A stretch of DNA of 64,000 nt from Rubellimicrobium aerolatum (GTDB taxonomy: Bacteria; Pseudomonadota; Alphaproteobacteria; Rhodobacterales; Rhodobacteraceae): assembly GCF_017872975.1 (NCBI RefSeq), contig NZ_JAGGJP010000013.1, positions 25,251 to 89,250 on the forward strand. The letters run 5' to 3'. Below, piece after piece: positions 51,899 through 60,941 of this stretch. Every line of letters begins with the position of its first letter. Position 1 is the first letter of the stretch. Under the pieces are notes generated by a model. That model had not been told where the DNA came from and did not search any database. It worked only from the letters and a program-made list of their open reading frames with translations. Both the position numbers and the translations under genes were made by a program.

Positions 51899-53049
51899 AG
51901 ACGGGTGAGAGGGCGAGGCCCGCTACCGCTGCCGACCTGGATGGCATTGCCCGCCTCCTGACGCTGGCCTTCGGCTTCGACCGGGCGCGGGCCGACGAAT
52001 ACCTCGGGCATGTCGGGGTGGGCGCGCTGCACGTCGTCGAGGACGCGGAGGGACGCCTCCTCGCCACCGCGGCCCTCCTGCCCACGGCGCACGTCCTCGG
52101 CGGCGCGCCGGTGCCGGCGGCCAGCATCGCCCACGTCGCCATCGCGCCAGAGGCGCGTGGGCGGGGCTTGGCGCGTCCGTTCATGGACGCGCTGTGCCGC
52201 TCCGCTCGCGAGGGCGGCGCGGCGGTGGTGTCCCTGTTTGCCTCCGCTCGTCCCGTCTACCGCAAATGCGGCTTCGAGCTGGCCGGGAGCGAAGTGGTCT
52301 ACGAGGCCGACCTCTCGGCCCTGCCGCAGGCTTCGGCGACCTTCGAGCCGATGGACCCGCGCGATCCCCGGATCGCGGCGGCCTATGCTCGCAAGGCCGT
52401 GGTCGGCGCCGGGCTGATCGAGCGGAGCGCGTCGCACTGGGACGAGCTGCTGCGCGAGCCCAAAGGCGCCGTCGCGGCTTACGGCCTCGGGGGCGACAGG
52501 CTCGACGCCTACCTGATCCTCGACACGCGCGATCCCGCCTGCCTCGACATCCGGGACTGGCACGCGGCGGACGGCGCAAGCGCAAGGGCGCTGCTGGCCT
52601 TCCTGGGCCGCTTCCGGTCGGTCTATCCCATCGCGCGCTGGCACGGCGCGCCGCAGGACGATCTGGTGGGCGCGATGCCTGACAAGGGCTGGCGCCTCGT
52701 CCATCAGGAGGAATGGCTGCTGCGGGTCCTGGATCCCGTGGCCGCGCTCGGGGCGCGGCGCTACCTGCCTGCGCGGGCCGCCGTCGGCCTTCGGCTCCTC
52801 GCGGCGGACGGGTCCGATCTGACGAGCCTGCGCCTGGAGATCGAAGACGGGCGCGGACAGGTCATGAAAGGCTCGGGAAAGGAGCCGACCGTGAGCCTGA
52901 CGCTGGCGGCGCTGGGGAGCCTCCTGACCGGGTTCCGCTCGGCTACGGTGCTGGCCCGGCGGGGCGACCTCACGGGGGATGAACGGGCGCTCCGGGCATG
53001 CGACCTCGCCTTCGCCGGTCCCGCCCCCTGGGTCGCGGAGCACTTCTGA
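51883..53049 (+). CDS. GNAT-family N-acetyltransferase, Eis-like length
   Basis: About 388 residues. The first GNAT domain (RPATAADLDGIARLLTLAFGF...) has the acetyl-CoA motif IAHVAIAPEARGRGLARPFMDAL and FASARPVYRKCGFELAG. A second GNAT-like domain and a C-terminal SCP2-like segment (VSLTLAALGSLLTGFRSATVLARRG) give the Eis-type three-part layout. Start ATG at 51883, or in-frame ATG at 51853. In this locus it might acetylate a free amino sugar, but this is a guess from context. Confidence 0.82.
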   Translation: MEESFKTGERARPATAADLDGIARLLTLAFGFDRARADEYLGHVGVGALHVVEDAEGRLLATAALLPTAHVLGGAPVPAASIAHVAIAPEARGRGLARPFMDALCRSAREGGAAVVSLFASARPVYRKCGFELAGSEVVYEADLSALPQASATFEPMDPRDPRIAAAYARKAVVGAGLIERSASHWDELLREPKGAVAAYGLGGDRLDAYLILDTRDPACLDIRDWHAADGASARALLAFLGRFRSVYPIARWHGAPQDDLVGAMPDKGWRLVHQEEWLLRVLDPVAALGARRYLPARAAVGLRLLAADGSDLTSLRLEIEDGRGQVMKGSGKEPTVSLTLAALGSLLTGFRSATVLARRGDLTGDERALRACDLAFAGPAPWVAEHF

Positions 53050-53078
53050 TGGACGAGGGCGCTGAAACTGGAGGCAAG

Positions 53079-53906
53079 ATGAACAGGCCCCTGATCGCCA
53101 CGTTGCGCGCGGCCTCTGGCGACATGACCCCGGCGCTGGCTCGGATCGCCCAAACCGTGCTCACGCACCCGGATGCGACGCTGACCCAGAGCATCACCGA
53201 GTTAGCCGAGCAGTCGGGCTCGTCCGAGGCCTCCGTCATCCGCTTCTGCCGTGACCAGGGCTTCGCCGGCTTCGGCGGCTTCAAGCTGGCGCTGGCGCGC
53301 GAGCTTGCGACCGACGATCGGGCGCGCGGCGCGCAGGAGCCCGAGGACAGCATCGGCCAGCTCGTGGAGACTGCGGTGATTGCGCTGCGCGAGACCGAGC
53401 AGCTCATCGACCGCGCGAACCTGGCCACGGCGGCGCGGCGTCTCCTGGCGGCCAGCTTCATCGAGTGCTTCGGCATCGCGGCCTCGGCCATCACCGCCCA
53501 GTATGTGGCCTACAAGATGTCGCGGATCGGCAAGCCATCGCGTTCCTTAAGCGACGCGCACCTCGTCCTCATGGCGGCCGAGACGGCGGGGCCAAGCTCA
53601 GCGCATGTGGTGGTGTCGAGCTCGGGCTCCACCATCGACGCGGTGCGCGTGGCCGAGAGGGCGCGGGCACAAGGCAGCTTTGTGGTCGGCCTGTCCAACC
53701 GTTCCAAGAGCCCCCTGGTTGCAGCCTGCGACGTGGCGCTGATCGCCTCCTGGCCCGAGACACCGCTCACCGGAGGGGCCTTCCCGTCCAAGATCAGCCA
53801 GCTCCTCATCGTCGACGCGCTGATGGCCGAGATGACGCGCCAGGACCCAGACCGCGTCGTCTTGGTGGGCCGCACGGCGGAGAGCGTCAGTGACAGATCC
53901 TTCTGA
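53079..53906 (+). CDS. RpiR-family transcriptional regulator
   Basis: About 275 residues from ATG 53079, which has GGAGGCAAG before it; ATG 53049 overlapping the GNAT stop is the alternative. The N-terminal HTH_6 domain ARIAQTVLTHPDATLTQSITELAEQSGSSEASVIRFCRDQGFAGFGGFKLALARE and the SIS domain (IECFGIAASAITAQYVAYKMSRIG, VVVSSSGSTIDAVRVAERARAQG) bind DNA and a sugar phosphate. It sits between GNAT and ROK genes and is the likely local regulator (NanR/MurR-like). Confidence 0.93.
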   Translation: MNRPLIATLRAASGDMTPALARIAQTVLTHPDATLTQSITELAEQSGSSEASVIRFCRDQGFAGFGGFKLALARELATDDRARGAQEPEDSIGQLVETAVIALRETEQLIDRANLATAARRLLAASFIECFGIAASAITAQYVAYKMSRIGKPSRSLSDAHLVLMAAETAGPSSAHVVVSSSGSTIDAVRVAERARAQGSFVVGLSNRSKSPLVAACDVALIASWPETPLTGGAFPSKISQLLIVDALMAEMTRQDPDRVVLVGRTAESVSDRSF

Positions 53907-54786
53907 ACCGTCCGTCCTCGCTATCGACCTCGGCGGCACGAAGATCGCCTTCGCCGAGGTCGCAGGCTCCTGTTGCCTGGCCCGCTCGCAGATCGCCACG
54001 CCCCGCACCGGACGGGGGGCTGACCTCGTGGCGGCGATCGCCACGGAGATGGCGCGGCGTGGTGGCAGGCTCCGCAGCCCTATCGGTGTTGCCACTACCG
54101 GAATCGTGCAGGACGGCTGCCTGACCGCGCTCAATCCCGGAACCCTGCCCATCGAGGACGGCTTCCCCTTGGTCGCGGCGCTGGAGGACGCCTTGGATCG
54201 CCCGGTGGTCGCCCTCAACGACGCCCAGGCCGCCGCTTGGGGCGAGCGTCTCCACGGCGCGGGCCGGGATTGGCCAACCTTCGCCTTCGTGACCGTGTCA
54301 ACCGGCGTGGGTGGCGGGCTGGTCGTGGGTGGCCGCCTGCAGGTGGGACTGTCGGGTCTCGCCGGCCACCTCGGGCACATGGTCTACGATCCGTCGGGCG
54401 CGGCCTGCGGCTGCGGGCGCCAAGGTTGCATCGAAGCCGTCGCCTCCGGGACGGCCATCGCCCGCCTCGCTACCGAGCGGCTGGGGCGTCCCGTCCGAGC
54501 CCCCGAGGTCTTTGGCCTTGCCGCGGCGGGAAATGCCGATGCGGAACGGGTGCTGGACGGCTCGGCCATGGCGATCGCGTCTGGCCTGGGCGACCTGGTC
54601 GCGGCGATCGACGCCCAGGGGATCGTCCTCGGGGGCGGGGTGGGTCTCGCCGAAGGGTTTGTCGAGAGGGTCGATCGCGCCCTGGTCCGGGAACCGATGC
54701 GATTTCGACGCCCGATTCTGCGGGCGTCCTGCGGCGCAGATGCGGGCCTGATCGGAGCCGCTGCGCTGGCGTGCCTGCATCAGTGA
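53890..54786 (+). CDS. nanK: ROK-family sugar kinase (probable N-acetylmannosamine kinase)
   Basis: A 298-residue ROK kinase starting at GTG 53890, overlapping rpiR by 17 bp. ATP loop LAIDLGGTKIAFAEVAG, substrate loop ALNDAQAAAWGE, the GHLGHMVYDPSGAACGCGRQGCIEAVASG zinc motif (CxCGxxGCxE) and IDAQGIVLGGGVGLA are complete. With nanE downstream the best substrate is ManNAc, though GlcNAc is possible. Confidence 0.85.
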   Translation: MTDPSEPSVLAIDLGGTKIAFAEVAGSCCLARSQIATPRTGRGADLVAAIATEMARRGGRLRSPIGVATTGIVQDGCLTALNPGTLPIEDGFPLVAALEDALDRPVVALNDAQAAAWGERLHGAGRDWPTFAFVTVSTGVGGGLVVGGRLQVGLSGLAGHLGHMVYDPSGAACGCGRQGCIEAVASGTAIARLATERLGRPVRAPEVFGLAAAGNADAERVLDGSAMAIASGLGDLVAAIDAQGIVLGGGVGLAEGFVERVDRALVREPMRFRRPILRASCGADAGLIGAAALACLHQ

Positions 54787-54832
54787 AGGAAAGCTTCGCC
54801 TTAAGAAGCATGTTGACAGTTTTTTCCTTCAC
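54785..54832. promoter_or_regulatory. Inverted-repeat operator/promoter of the nanE operon
   Basis: GTGAAGGAAA (54783-54792) and its exact complement TTTCCTTCAC (54823-54832) lie in the 86-bp gap between the ROK kinase and nanE. The left half includes GAAGGAAAGCTTC shared with the GNAT promoter. TTGACA at about 54811 inside the repeat could be a minus-35 element, so repressor binding would block transcription. Confidence 0.65.
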
Positions 54833-54872
54833 GACCTAAGGTCGTTCGATCCCCCTGAGATCCGAGGCGGCC

Positions 54873-55577
54873 TTGACCACCCTGCTCGACAAGTTGACCG
54901 GCGCCCTGGTGGTGTCATGCCAGGCCGAGCCCGGCTTGCCGCTCGACCGCCCGGACCACATCGCAGCGCTCGCGGCGTCCGCGGTCCTCGGCGGCGCCAC
55001 CGCCGTCCGCATCCAGGGCGCGCCCAACATCCGCGCCGTCCGCGCCGCTGTCGCGGTGCCCGTCATCGGCCTCGTCAAGGTCGTCCGGCCCGGCACGGAC
55101 GTCTACATCACTCCGACCTTCGACGACATCGACGCGGTGGTCGAGGCCGGCGCCCACATCGTGGCCTTCGACGCGACCGACCGGCTCCGGCCCGTCGATG
55201 TGCCTGCCCTGGTCGCCCGGGTCCGCGCGTGGAACCGCCTGTCCATGGCGGACGTCAGCACCGTGGCTGAAGGGCGGGCGGCCTACGCCGCCGGAGCCGA
55301 TGTAGTCGGCACGACAATGGCCGGCTACACCCCAACGACGCGCAACGACGGCGGTCCCGACTTCACCCTCATGATAGAGCTTGCGCGGGCCGGCGTGCCC
55401 TTCGTGGCCGAGGGCCGCGTCCGCACACCCGAGGAGGCCGCGCGCTGCCTCGAACTCGGGGCTCGTTTCGTCGTCGTGGGGGGGGCCATTACCCGCCCGG
55501 ACGTCATCACCCGGCGCTTTGCCGACCACATCAAGGTGGCGGCGCCCCGGCCGGCTGCCAGGGAGGTTCACCAATGA
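54873..55577 (+). CDS. nanE: N-acetylmannosamine-6-phosphate 2-epimerase
   Basis: A 234-residue TIM-barrel epimerase. VVSCQAEPGLPLDRPDHIAALAASAVLGGATAVRIQG, VPVIGLVKVV, YITPTFDDIDAVVEAGAHIVAFDATDRLRP and VVGTTMAGYTP are the NanE signature, and PFVAEGRVRTPEEAARCLELGARFVVVGGAITRP closes the barrel. The start appears to be TTG at 54873 with GAGGCGG upstream. It gives GlcNAc-6-phosphate for nagA. ATGA overlap with the next gene. Confidence 0.93.
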   Translation: MTTLLDKLTGALVVSCQAEPGLPLDRPDHIAALAASAVLGGATAVRIQGAPNIRAVRAAVAVPVIGLVKVVRPGTDVYITPTFDDIDAVVEAGAHIVAFDATDRLRPVDVPALVARVRAWNRLSMADVSTVAEGRAAYAAGADVVGTTMAGYTPTTRNDGGPDFTLMIELARAGVPFVAEGRVRTPEEAARCLELGARFVVVGGAITRPDVITRRFADHIKVAAPRPAAREVHQ

Positions 55578-56587
55578 CTGGCATCCGCCGCGCGGCCGTG
55601 ATCGGCGCAGGCTTTATGGGTTCGATGCACGCCGCGATCCTCGGACGGGCGCCCGGCTGCGAGCTGGCCGCCATCGTGGACCCGAACCTCGATCTGGCTC
55701 GAACGGTCGCCGCCCGCACCAGCGCCGCCAAGACCTACGCCTCGCACGAGGAGCTCCTGGCCAACGAGAAGCTGGACCTGGTCAGCATCTGCACGCCGGA
55801 CAACCTCCATCTGGCCCCGGCGCTCGCCGTAGCCAAGCAGGGCGTGAACCTCTTTATCGAGAAGCCGATCGCTTCCACGGTCGAGGACGCCCGCGCCATC
55901 ATCGCGGCCACCGAGGCCGCCGGCGTGAAGCTCGGGGTGGGCTACCTCCTGCGCTTCGATCCCCGCTATGGCCGAGCCAAGGAGCTGATCGACGAGGGCA
56001 AGCTAGGCCGGCCCATCCACGTCTACGCACGGCGCAACAGCGCGCGCACCGAAGGGCCCAAGCGCTACGGCGGCAAGCTGCCCCTTGCGCTCCATGTCAC
56101 CGTTCACGATGTCGATCTCGCGCTCTGGCTCCTTGAGGGGCAGGAGCCCGTCTCCGTTTACGCCCAGCAGACCGACATCCTCCTCGGCAAGTCGGGCACG
56201 CAGGACAGCATCGCCGCCATCGTGCGGTTCTCAGGCGGCACGGTGGTCAACTTCGAGAGCGCCTGGTCGCTTCCTTCCGGCACGCGGCACATGATCGATG
56301 CCCGCATGGAGATCATCGGCGAGGACGGCTTCGTCGAGGTCCAGTGCGGCGACAGCGGCCTGCACTTCGCCGACGCCACCCGCTCGCAGGAGATCGACAC
56401 CCAGCACTGGCCCGAGCGGGGCGGCGCCATCGGGGGCGACCTGCGAGAGCAGCTCCATGCCGTGCTCGAGTGGCTCGACGGAGCCGACCGGCCGATCGCG
56501 AGTGGCCGCGACGCCCTCCGGTCGCTGGAGCTCACGCTCGCGATGATCCGTTCCGCAGAGACGGGCGACGTGGTCCGCCTCGGCTAA
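55574..56587 (+). CDS. Gfo/Idh/MocA-family NAD(P)-dependent oxidoreductase
   Basis: A 337-residue sugar dehydrogenase. The Rossmann motif AAVIGAGFMGSMHAAILGRAPG and the conserved EKPIASTVEDARAII (catalytic Lys of EKP) are present, with HVTVHDVDLALWLLEGQEP as the substrate-side His motif. Members oxidise or epimerise sugars, and one group acts on anhydro-sialic acid; which applies here is not decided. Translationally coupled to nanE, so it probably converts the transported sugar into the ManNAc/GlcNAc route. Confidence 0.92.
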   Translation: MTGIRRAAVIGAGFMGSMHAAILGRAPGCELAAIVDPNLDLARTVAARTSAAKTYASHEELLANEKLDLVSICTPDNLHLAPALAVAKQGVNLFIEKPIASTVEDARAIIAATEAAGVKLGVGYLLRFDPRYGRAKELIDEGKLGRPIHVYARRNSARTEGPKRYGGKLPLALHVTVHDVDLALWLLEGQEPVSVYAQQTDILLGKSGTQDSIAAIVRFSGGTVVNFESAWSLPSGTRHMIDARMEIIGEDGFVEVQCGDSGLHFADATRSQEIDTQHWPERGGAIGGDLREQLHAVLEWLDGADRPIASGRDALRSLELTLAMIRSAETGDVVRLG

Positions 56588-56638
56588 CGAACGGCGAAAA
56601 CTGCGGCTCGACCGCACAAAACAGGGAGACGAACGATC

Positions 56639-57931
56639 ATGCTGACACGACGCGACCTGCTCGCCACGGCGGCGACCATCCTCCTCGCCACGGCGGCGCT
56701 GCCCGCCTTGGCGCAGGACAAGCCCTACGAGGGTGTGCAACTCTCGGTGCTGATGGAAGGGCACCCCACAACCGATGCCATTCAGAAGATGCTGCCGGAC
56801 TTCACCGAGCTCACCGGCATCGACGTGGCGCTCGAAGTGGTGCCCGAGCAGGACATCACGGCCAAGATGCTCCTCGAGTTTTCCTCGGGCTCCGGGCGTT
56901 ACGACATCGTCCAGAACAACATCATCTACATCCCCGGCTTCGTGTCCGCGGGCTACATCGTGCCGCTCGATGCTTACCTGGCGGCCACGCCTGAGCACTT
57001 CAACCGCGCCGACTTCGTGACCGGCTACTTCGACACCAACGTGGTGGACGGCCAGATCTACGGGCTCCCCGTCTACGGCGAGAGCACGTTCCTGATGTAC
57101 CGCAAGGACCTCTTCGAGGAGCACGGCCTTGCCGAACCCACGACCTTCGAGGCCATCGAGGAGGCGGCAAAGACGATCCACGGGGCAACGAACGGCGAGG
57201 TCGCGGGGATCACCATGCGCGGCCAGCAGGGCATCCAGGGCGTCTACGTCTGGGCGGGCTATCTGTGGGGCTACGGCGGCTCGTTCCTGAACGACGAGGG
57301 GCAATCCGCCCTAGCCACGCCCGAGGGCATCGCCGCGCTGGAGGACTTCACCCGTGTCCTCACCAACTATGGGCCCGTCGGCGTCGCCAACTTCGGCTGG
57401 GAGGAGAACCGCCTGCTGTTCCAGAGCGGCGGAGCGGCCATGACGCTCGACGCCACCGTGAACGGTGCCTACAACGAAGACCCCGCCAATTCCGAGGTCG
57501 CGGGCAAGGTCGGCTACGTCCCCGTGCCGATGCGCTCCGAGAACCCGAAAGGGGGCTCTTCCTCGCTCGCGGTCCACAGCCTTTTCGTGTCGGCGGACTC
57601 CGCGAACCCCGAGGCCGCCGCGCTCTTTGCAGCCTGGGCTACCGCAGCCGAGCAGCAGGTCCGCTCGATCGAGAGCGACCCGAACTCGGGCGTGACTTCG
57701 CTTTCGGCGCTTGACAGCGAAGCGTTCAACTCACGCTATGGCGCCTTCAAGGATGCCATGATCGCGGCCATCAACCAAGGCAATCCGCAATACCTGCCGA
57801 CGATCGACCAAGCCAACGAGGTCATCAACAACACCGGCATCGCCGTGTCACAGGTCCTCGCCGGCACCGCCACCGCCGAGGAGGCGCTCACGGCCGCCGA
57901 CGAGGCCAACAACGCCGCCATCGCCCGTTAA
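56639..57931 (+). CDS. ABC transporter sugar-binding protein
   Basis: A 430-residue periplasmic binding protein. The N-terminus MLTRRDLLATAATILLATAALPALAQ is a signal with a twin-Arg motif, so Tat export is possible. The mature part (IQKMLPDFTELTGIDVALEVVPEQDITAKMLLEFSSGSGRYDIVQ, YGLPVYGESTFLMYRKDLFEE, WGYGGSFLNDEG) is typical of family 1 extracellular solute-binding proteins of CUT1 sugar importers. First gene of the transporter set, 51 bases after the dehydrogenase. Confidence 0.95.
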   Translation: MLTRRDLLATAATILLATAALPALAQDKPYEGVQLSVLMEGHPTTDAIQKMLPDFTELTGIDVALEVVPEQDITAKMLLEFSSGSGRYDIVQNNIIYIPGFVSAGYIVPLDAYLAATPEHFNRADFVTGYFDTNVVDGQIYGLPVYGESTFLMYRKDLFEEHGLAEPTTFEAIEEAAKTIHGATNGEVAGITMRGQQGIQGVYVWAGYLWGYGGSFLNDEGQSALATPEGIAALEDFTRVLTNYGPVGVANFGWEENRLLFQSGGAAMTLDATVNGAYNEDPANSEVAGKVGYVPVPMRSENPKGGSSSLAVHSLFVSADSANPEAAALFAAWATAAEQQVRSIESDPNSGVTSLSALDSEAFNSRYGAFKDAMIAAINQGNPQYLPTIDQANEVINNTGIAVSQVLAGTATAEEALTAADEANNAAIAR

Positions 57932-58041
57932 GGGCGACGGACGACCCAAGGCCCCCCTGGACCTCGGGTTTCCGGCGCCGTCGCCCAGCCTCCCTAAGGT
58001 GCGGCGGCGCCACTCCTACTCCCAGCCCGAGGCGCGCATCC

Positions 58042-59001
58042 GTGCAAAACTCCAGGGACCCCTCCCGCCAGATCATCCGACCGGAGCTCGCGGTGGAGCC
58101 CTCGCCCGCTTCCCGCCCGAGACACGCATCCGTGCCGAACCCCAGGGACCCCTCGCACCTGTTCGTCCAGCCGGTGATCGTCGTGCTGACAACAGCCTCG
58201 CTGGTGCTCACCGCCTACGTGATCTGGCTGTCGCTGCGCGACGTGTCGCTCCTGCGGGCGGGCCAGGACACCTTCGTGGGCCTTGAGAACTACATGCGCT
58301 TCTTCGGCGACGGACGCGGCCTGTCCGCGATCTGGCGCACGGTGCTGTTCACCGTGCTCGCCACTGGGATCGAGGTGGTGCTGGGCGTCGGGATCGTGCT
58401 CTTCCTCGACCGGCACTTCGCGCTCAAGCGGTTGGTGCGCACGCTGCTGCTGGTGCCGATCATCATGACGCCGGTCGTCGTGGGCCTCACCTGGCGCTTC
58501 ATCTTCGACCCGTCCTCGGGCATGGCCAACTATCTCCTGTCGCTCCTGGGACTCGGCCCTGTCGACTGGTTGGGGAATCCCAGCGTTGCCATCCTTTCGG
58601 TGCTGATCGCCGATGTCTGGCAGTGGACGCCCTTTGTCATCCTCCTGACAATGGCCGCGCTCGACTCGGCGCCCACCGATCCGCTGGACGCCGCCCGCGT
58701 GGACGGCGCACGCGAGTGGCAGGTGACGTGGCACGTCCTCCTGCCGATGCTGCGGCGCGCGGTGGCGGTCGTGGCGTTGATCCGCACCATCGACTCGATC
58801 AAGGCCTTCGATCTCTTCTACATCATGACGCGTGGCGGCCCGGCGCTCTCGACCGAGACGCTGAACTACTACGGCTACATCGCCGCCTTCACCAACTTCG
58901 ACATCTCCTATGCGCTGACCATCGCGATGATCCTGACGATCTTCACGAACCTCGCGTTGCTGGCGATGTATGCGGTCCTGTCCCGGGGGGGTGCCCGATG
59001 A
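58042..59001 (+). CDS. ABC sugar transporter permease 1
   Basis: About 319 residues, six spans. The EAA loop is DAARVDGAREWQVTWHVLLPML, and LLLVPIIMTPVVVGLTWRFIFDPSSGMANYLLSLLGL matches the UgpA/MalF-like group. The upstream end is unusual: a 44-bp segment is repeated 90 bp apart (58026 and 58116), so both GTG 58042 and GTG 58132 sit in the same context and in frame. The second gives MPNPRDPSHLFVQPVIVVL, which is closer to normal length. Confidence 0.92.
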   Translation: MQNSRDPSRQIIRPELAVEPSPASRPRHASVPNPRDPSHLFVQPVIVVLTTASLVLTAYVIWLSLRDVSLLRAGQDTFVGLENYMRFFGDGRGLSAIWRTVLFTVLATGIEVVLGVGIVLFLDRHFALKRLVRTLLLVPIIMTPVVVGLTWRFIFDPSSGMANYLLSLLGLGPVDWLGNPSVAILSVLIADVWQWTPFVILLTMAALDSAPTDPLDAARVDGAREWQVTWHVLLPMLRRAVAVVALIRTIDSIKAFDLFYIMTRGGPALSTETLNYYGYIAAFTNFDISYALTIAMILTIFTNLALLAMYAVLSRGGAR

Positions 59002-59816
59002 AGGCACTGCGCTCGATCCTGTTCTACGTAGGCCTTCTGCTCTTGATGATTTCGGTGCTGTTTCCGCTCTATTGGGTGGTCGTCACCTCCTTCAAGACGG
59101 GCCGCGACGCCTTCGCCATCCCGCCCGTCTGGTTCTTCACGCCCACGCTCGAGAACTACGCGACGGTTCTGGCGAACCGGACCTTCCTACGCGCCTTCGC
59201 CAACAGCTTCGTGGTCTCCATCTCGTCGAGCCTGATCGCCGTGGCCATCGGCGCGGTCGCGGCCTACGGGCTCGTGCAGCAGGAGGCTCAGCGGCGCCGC
59301 TCCCAGGAAAAGTTCATCCTGAGCCTCCGCATTGCGCCGGCGATCCTGTTCGTGATCCCGGTCTACTACCTCGCGACGCGCATTGGCGCGATGAACCAGC
59401 ACTGGCTCCTGATCGCGGTCTACGCCTTCATCAACGTGCCCTTCGCGATCGCCTTGCTGATCACCTTCTTCGACGACATTCCGCGCGAGCTGCGCGACGC
59501 GGCCCGCGTGGATGGCGCCCGTGAGTGGGTGGTGTTCTCCCGCGTCTACCTGCCGGCGGCCAAGGGCGGCTTGGTGGCGACGCTGATCCTCTGCGTGCTG
59601 TTCACCTGGAACGAGTTCTTCATCGCCCTGGTGCTGACCGGTCGGGACACCCAGACCCTGCCCGTGTCCATCACCTCGTTCCTGACGTTCCAAGGCATCC
59701 AGTGGGGGGCGCTTACCGCCGCCGCAACGCTGGTGATGCTGCCGATGATCGTGCTGGGCCTGCTCGTGCAGGGCCAGATCGTGCGCGGGCTCACCCTGGG
59801 CAGCGTGAAGGGCTGA
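58998..59816 (+). CDS. ABC sugar transporter permease 2
   Basis: A 272-residue permease with six spans, starting in an ATGA overlap. The N-terminal segment VLFPLYWVVVTSFKTGRDAFAIPPVWFFTPTLENYATVL and EAA loop DAARVDGAREWVVFSRVYLPAAKGGLVATLILCVLFTWNEFFIALVL are typical MalG/UgpE-like. It pairs with permease 1 in the membrane. Confidence 0.95.
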   Translation: MKALRSILFYVGLLLLMISVLFPLYWVVVTSFKTGRDAFAIPPVWFFTPTLENYATVLANRTFLRAFANSFVVSISSSLIAVAIGAVAAYGLVQQEAQRRRSQEKFILSLRIAPAILFVIPVYYLATRIGAMNQHWLLIAVYAFINVPFAIALLITFFDDIPRELRDAARVDGAREWVVFSRVYLPAAKGGLVATLILCVLFTWNEFFIALVLTGRDTQTLPVSITSFLTFQGIQWGALTAAATLVMLPMIVLGLLVQGQIVRGLTLGSVKG

Positions 59817-59827
59817 GGAGGAGCACC

Positions 59828-60880
59828 ATGGCCGAACTGTCGATCCGCAACGTCACCAAGTCCTATGGCGCCGTGGGTGTCCTGAACGGCATCTCTATCG
59901 AAGTCGAGGAGGGGGCCTTCGTGGTCCTCCTCGGGCCTTCGGGCTGCGGCAAGTCCACCCTGCTCCACGCCGTGGCCGGGCTGCACCCCATTGATGGGGG
60001 CGCCATCGTCATTGAGGGGCGCGACGTGACCGCCCTCCCCGCGCGCGAGCGCGACGTGGCGATGGTGTTCCAGTCCTACGCGCTCTATCCGACCATGACG
60101 GTGCGCGAGAACATCGCCTTCCCGTTGCGGATGCGCGGTCTGGCCCGTGCCGCCGCCTCCCGCGAGGTGGACCGCGTGGCTGCAGTCCTCCAGATCGAGC
60201 CGCTGCTGGCCCGCTACCCGCGCGAGCTGTCGGGCGGACAGCGCCAGCGGGTTGCCATCGGCCGGGCGCTGGTGCGCGACCCCAAGCTCTTCCTTTTCGA
60301 CGAGCCGCTCTCGAACCTCGATGCGGCGTTGCGCGGCGATCTTCGGGCCGAGATCAAGCAGCTGCACCAGCGCATCGGCCGCACCATGGTCTATGTCACC
60401 CACGATCAGATCGAGGCCATGACCCTCGCCACCATGATCGTCATCCTGAATAAGGGTGTGGTCCAGCAGGTCGGCACTCCACAGGAAATCTACCGCGAGC
60501 CCGTCAACCTCTTTGTTGCCCGCTTTATCGGTTCACCACCGATGACGCTGCTGGCGGGGCGGGTGGCAGGCGGAGTCTTTGTGCCAGATGGGGCGGACGC
60601 CAGCATCCCTCTCATGCAGCTCGCGCCCGACGGAACGGACATGTTGCTTGGCCTGCGCCCTGAGGATATCACCCTCGGGACTGAGGGACCCATCTCGGCC
60701 AATGTGGCACTCGTCGAGCCTACTGGGCCCGAGGACATCGTCACGTTGGATGTGGCCGGCCAGCGCTCGGTGGTTCGCGCACCAGCGGGACTGGCCAGGC
60801 AAGGGTCAACAGTGCGGCTAAGTCTCCGTCTTGACCACACACTCCTGTTCGATGCGACTACCGGTGCGCGGGTGAGGTGA
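59828..60880 (+). CDS. ABC sugar transporter ATP-binding protein (UgpC/MalK-type)
   Basis: A 350-residue ATPase. Walker A GPSGCGKST (about residues 38-46), Q-loop VFQSYALYPTMTVRENIAFPL, signature LSGGQRQRVAIGRALV, Walker B LFLFDEPLSNLD and H-loop VYVTHDQIEAMTLA. The C-terminal TOBE/MalK regulatory domain starts at about residue 240 (MTLLAGRVAGGVFVPDG). The start ATG is preceded by GAGGAGGAGC. It energises the importer. Last gene of the operon. Confidence 0.96.
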   Translation: MAELSIRNVTKSYGAVGVLNGISIEVEEGAFVVLLGPSGCGKSTLLHAVAGLHPIDGGAIVIEGRDVTALPARERDVAMVFQSYALYPTMTVRENIAFPLRMRGLARAAASREVDRVAAVLQIEPLLARYPRELSGGQRQRVAIGRALVRDPKLFLFDEPLSNLDAALRGDLRAEIKQLHQRIGRTMVYVTHDQIEAMTLATMIVILNKGVVQQVGTPQEIYREPVNLFVARFIGSPPMTLLAGRVAGGVFVPDGADASIPLMQLAPDGTDMLLGLRPEDITLGTEGPISANVALVEPTGPEDIVTLDVAGQRSVVRAPAGLARQGSTVRLSLRLDHTLLFDATTGARVR

Positions 60881-60941
60881 CTGGGAGGAGGGGAGGCTCT
60901 CTTACGATGGCTGGCCACCCGCCGGGTTCCCCTTTGGCCGG

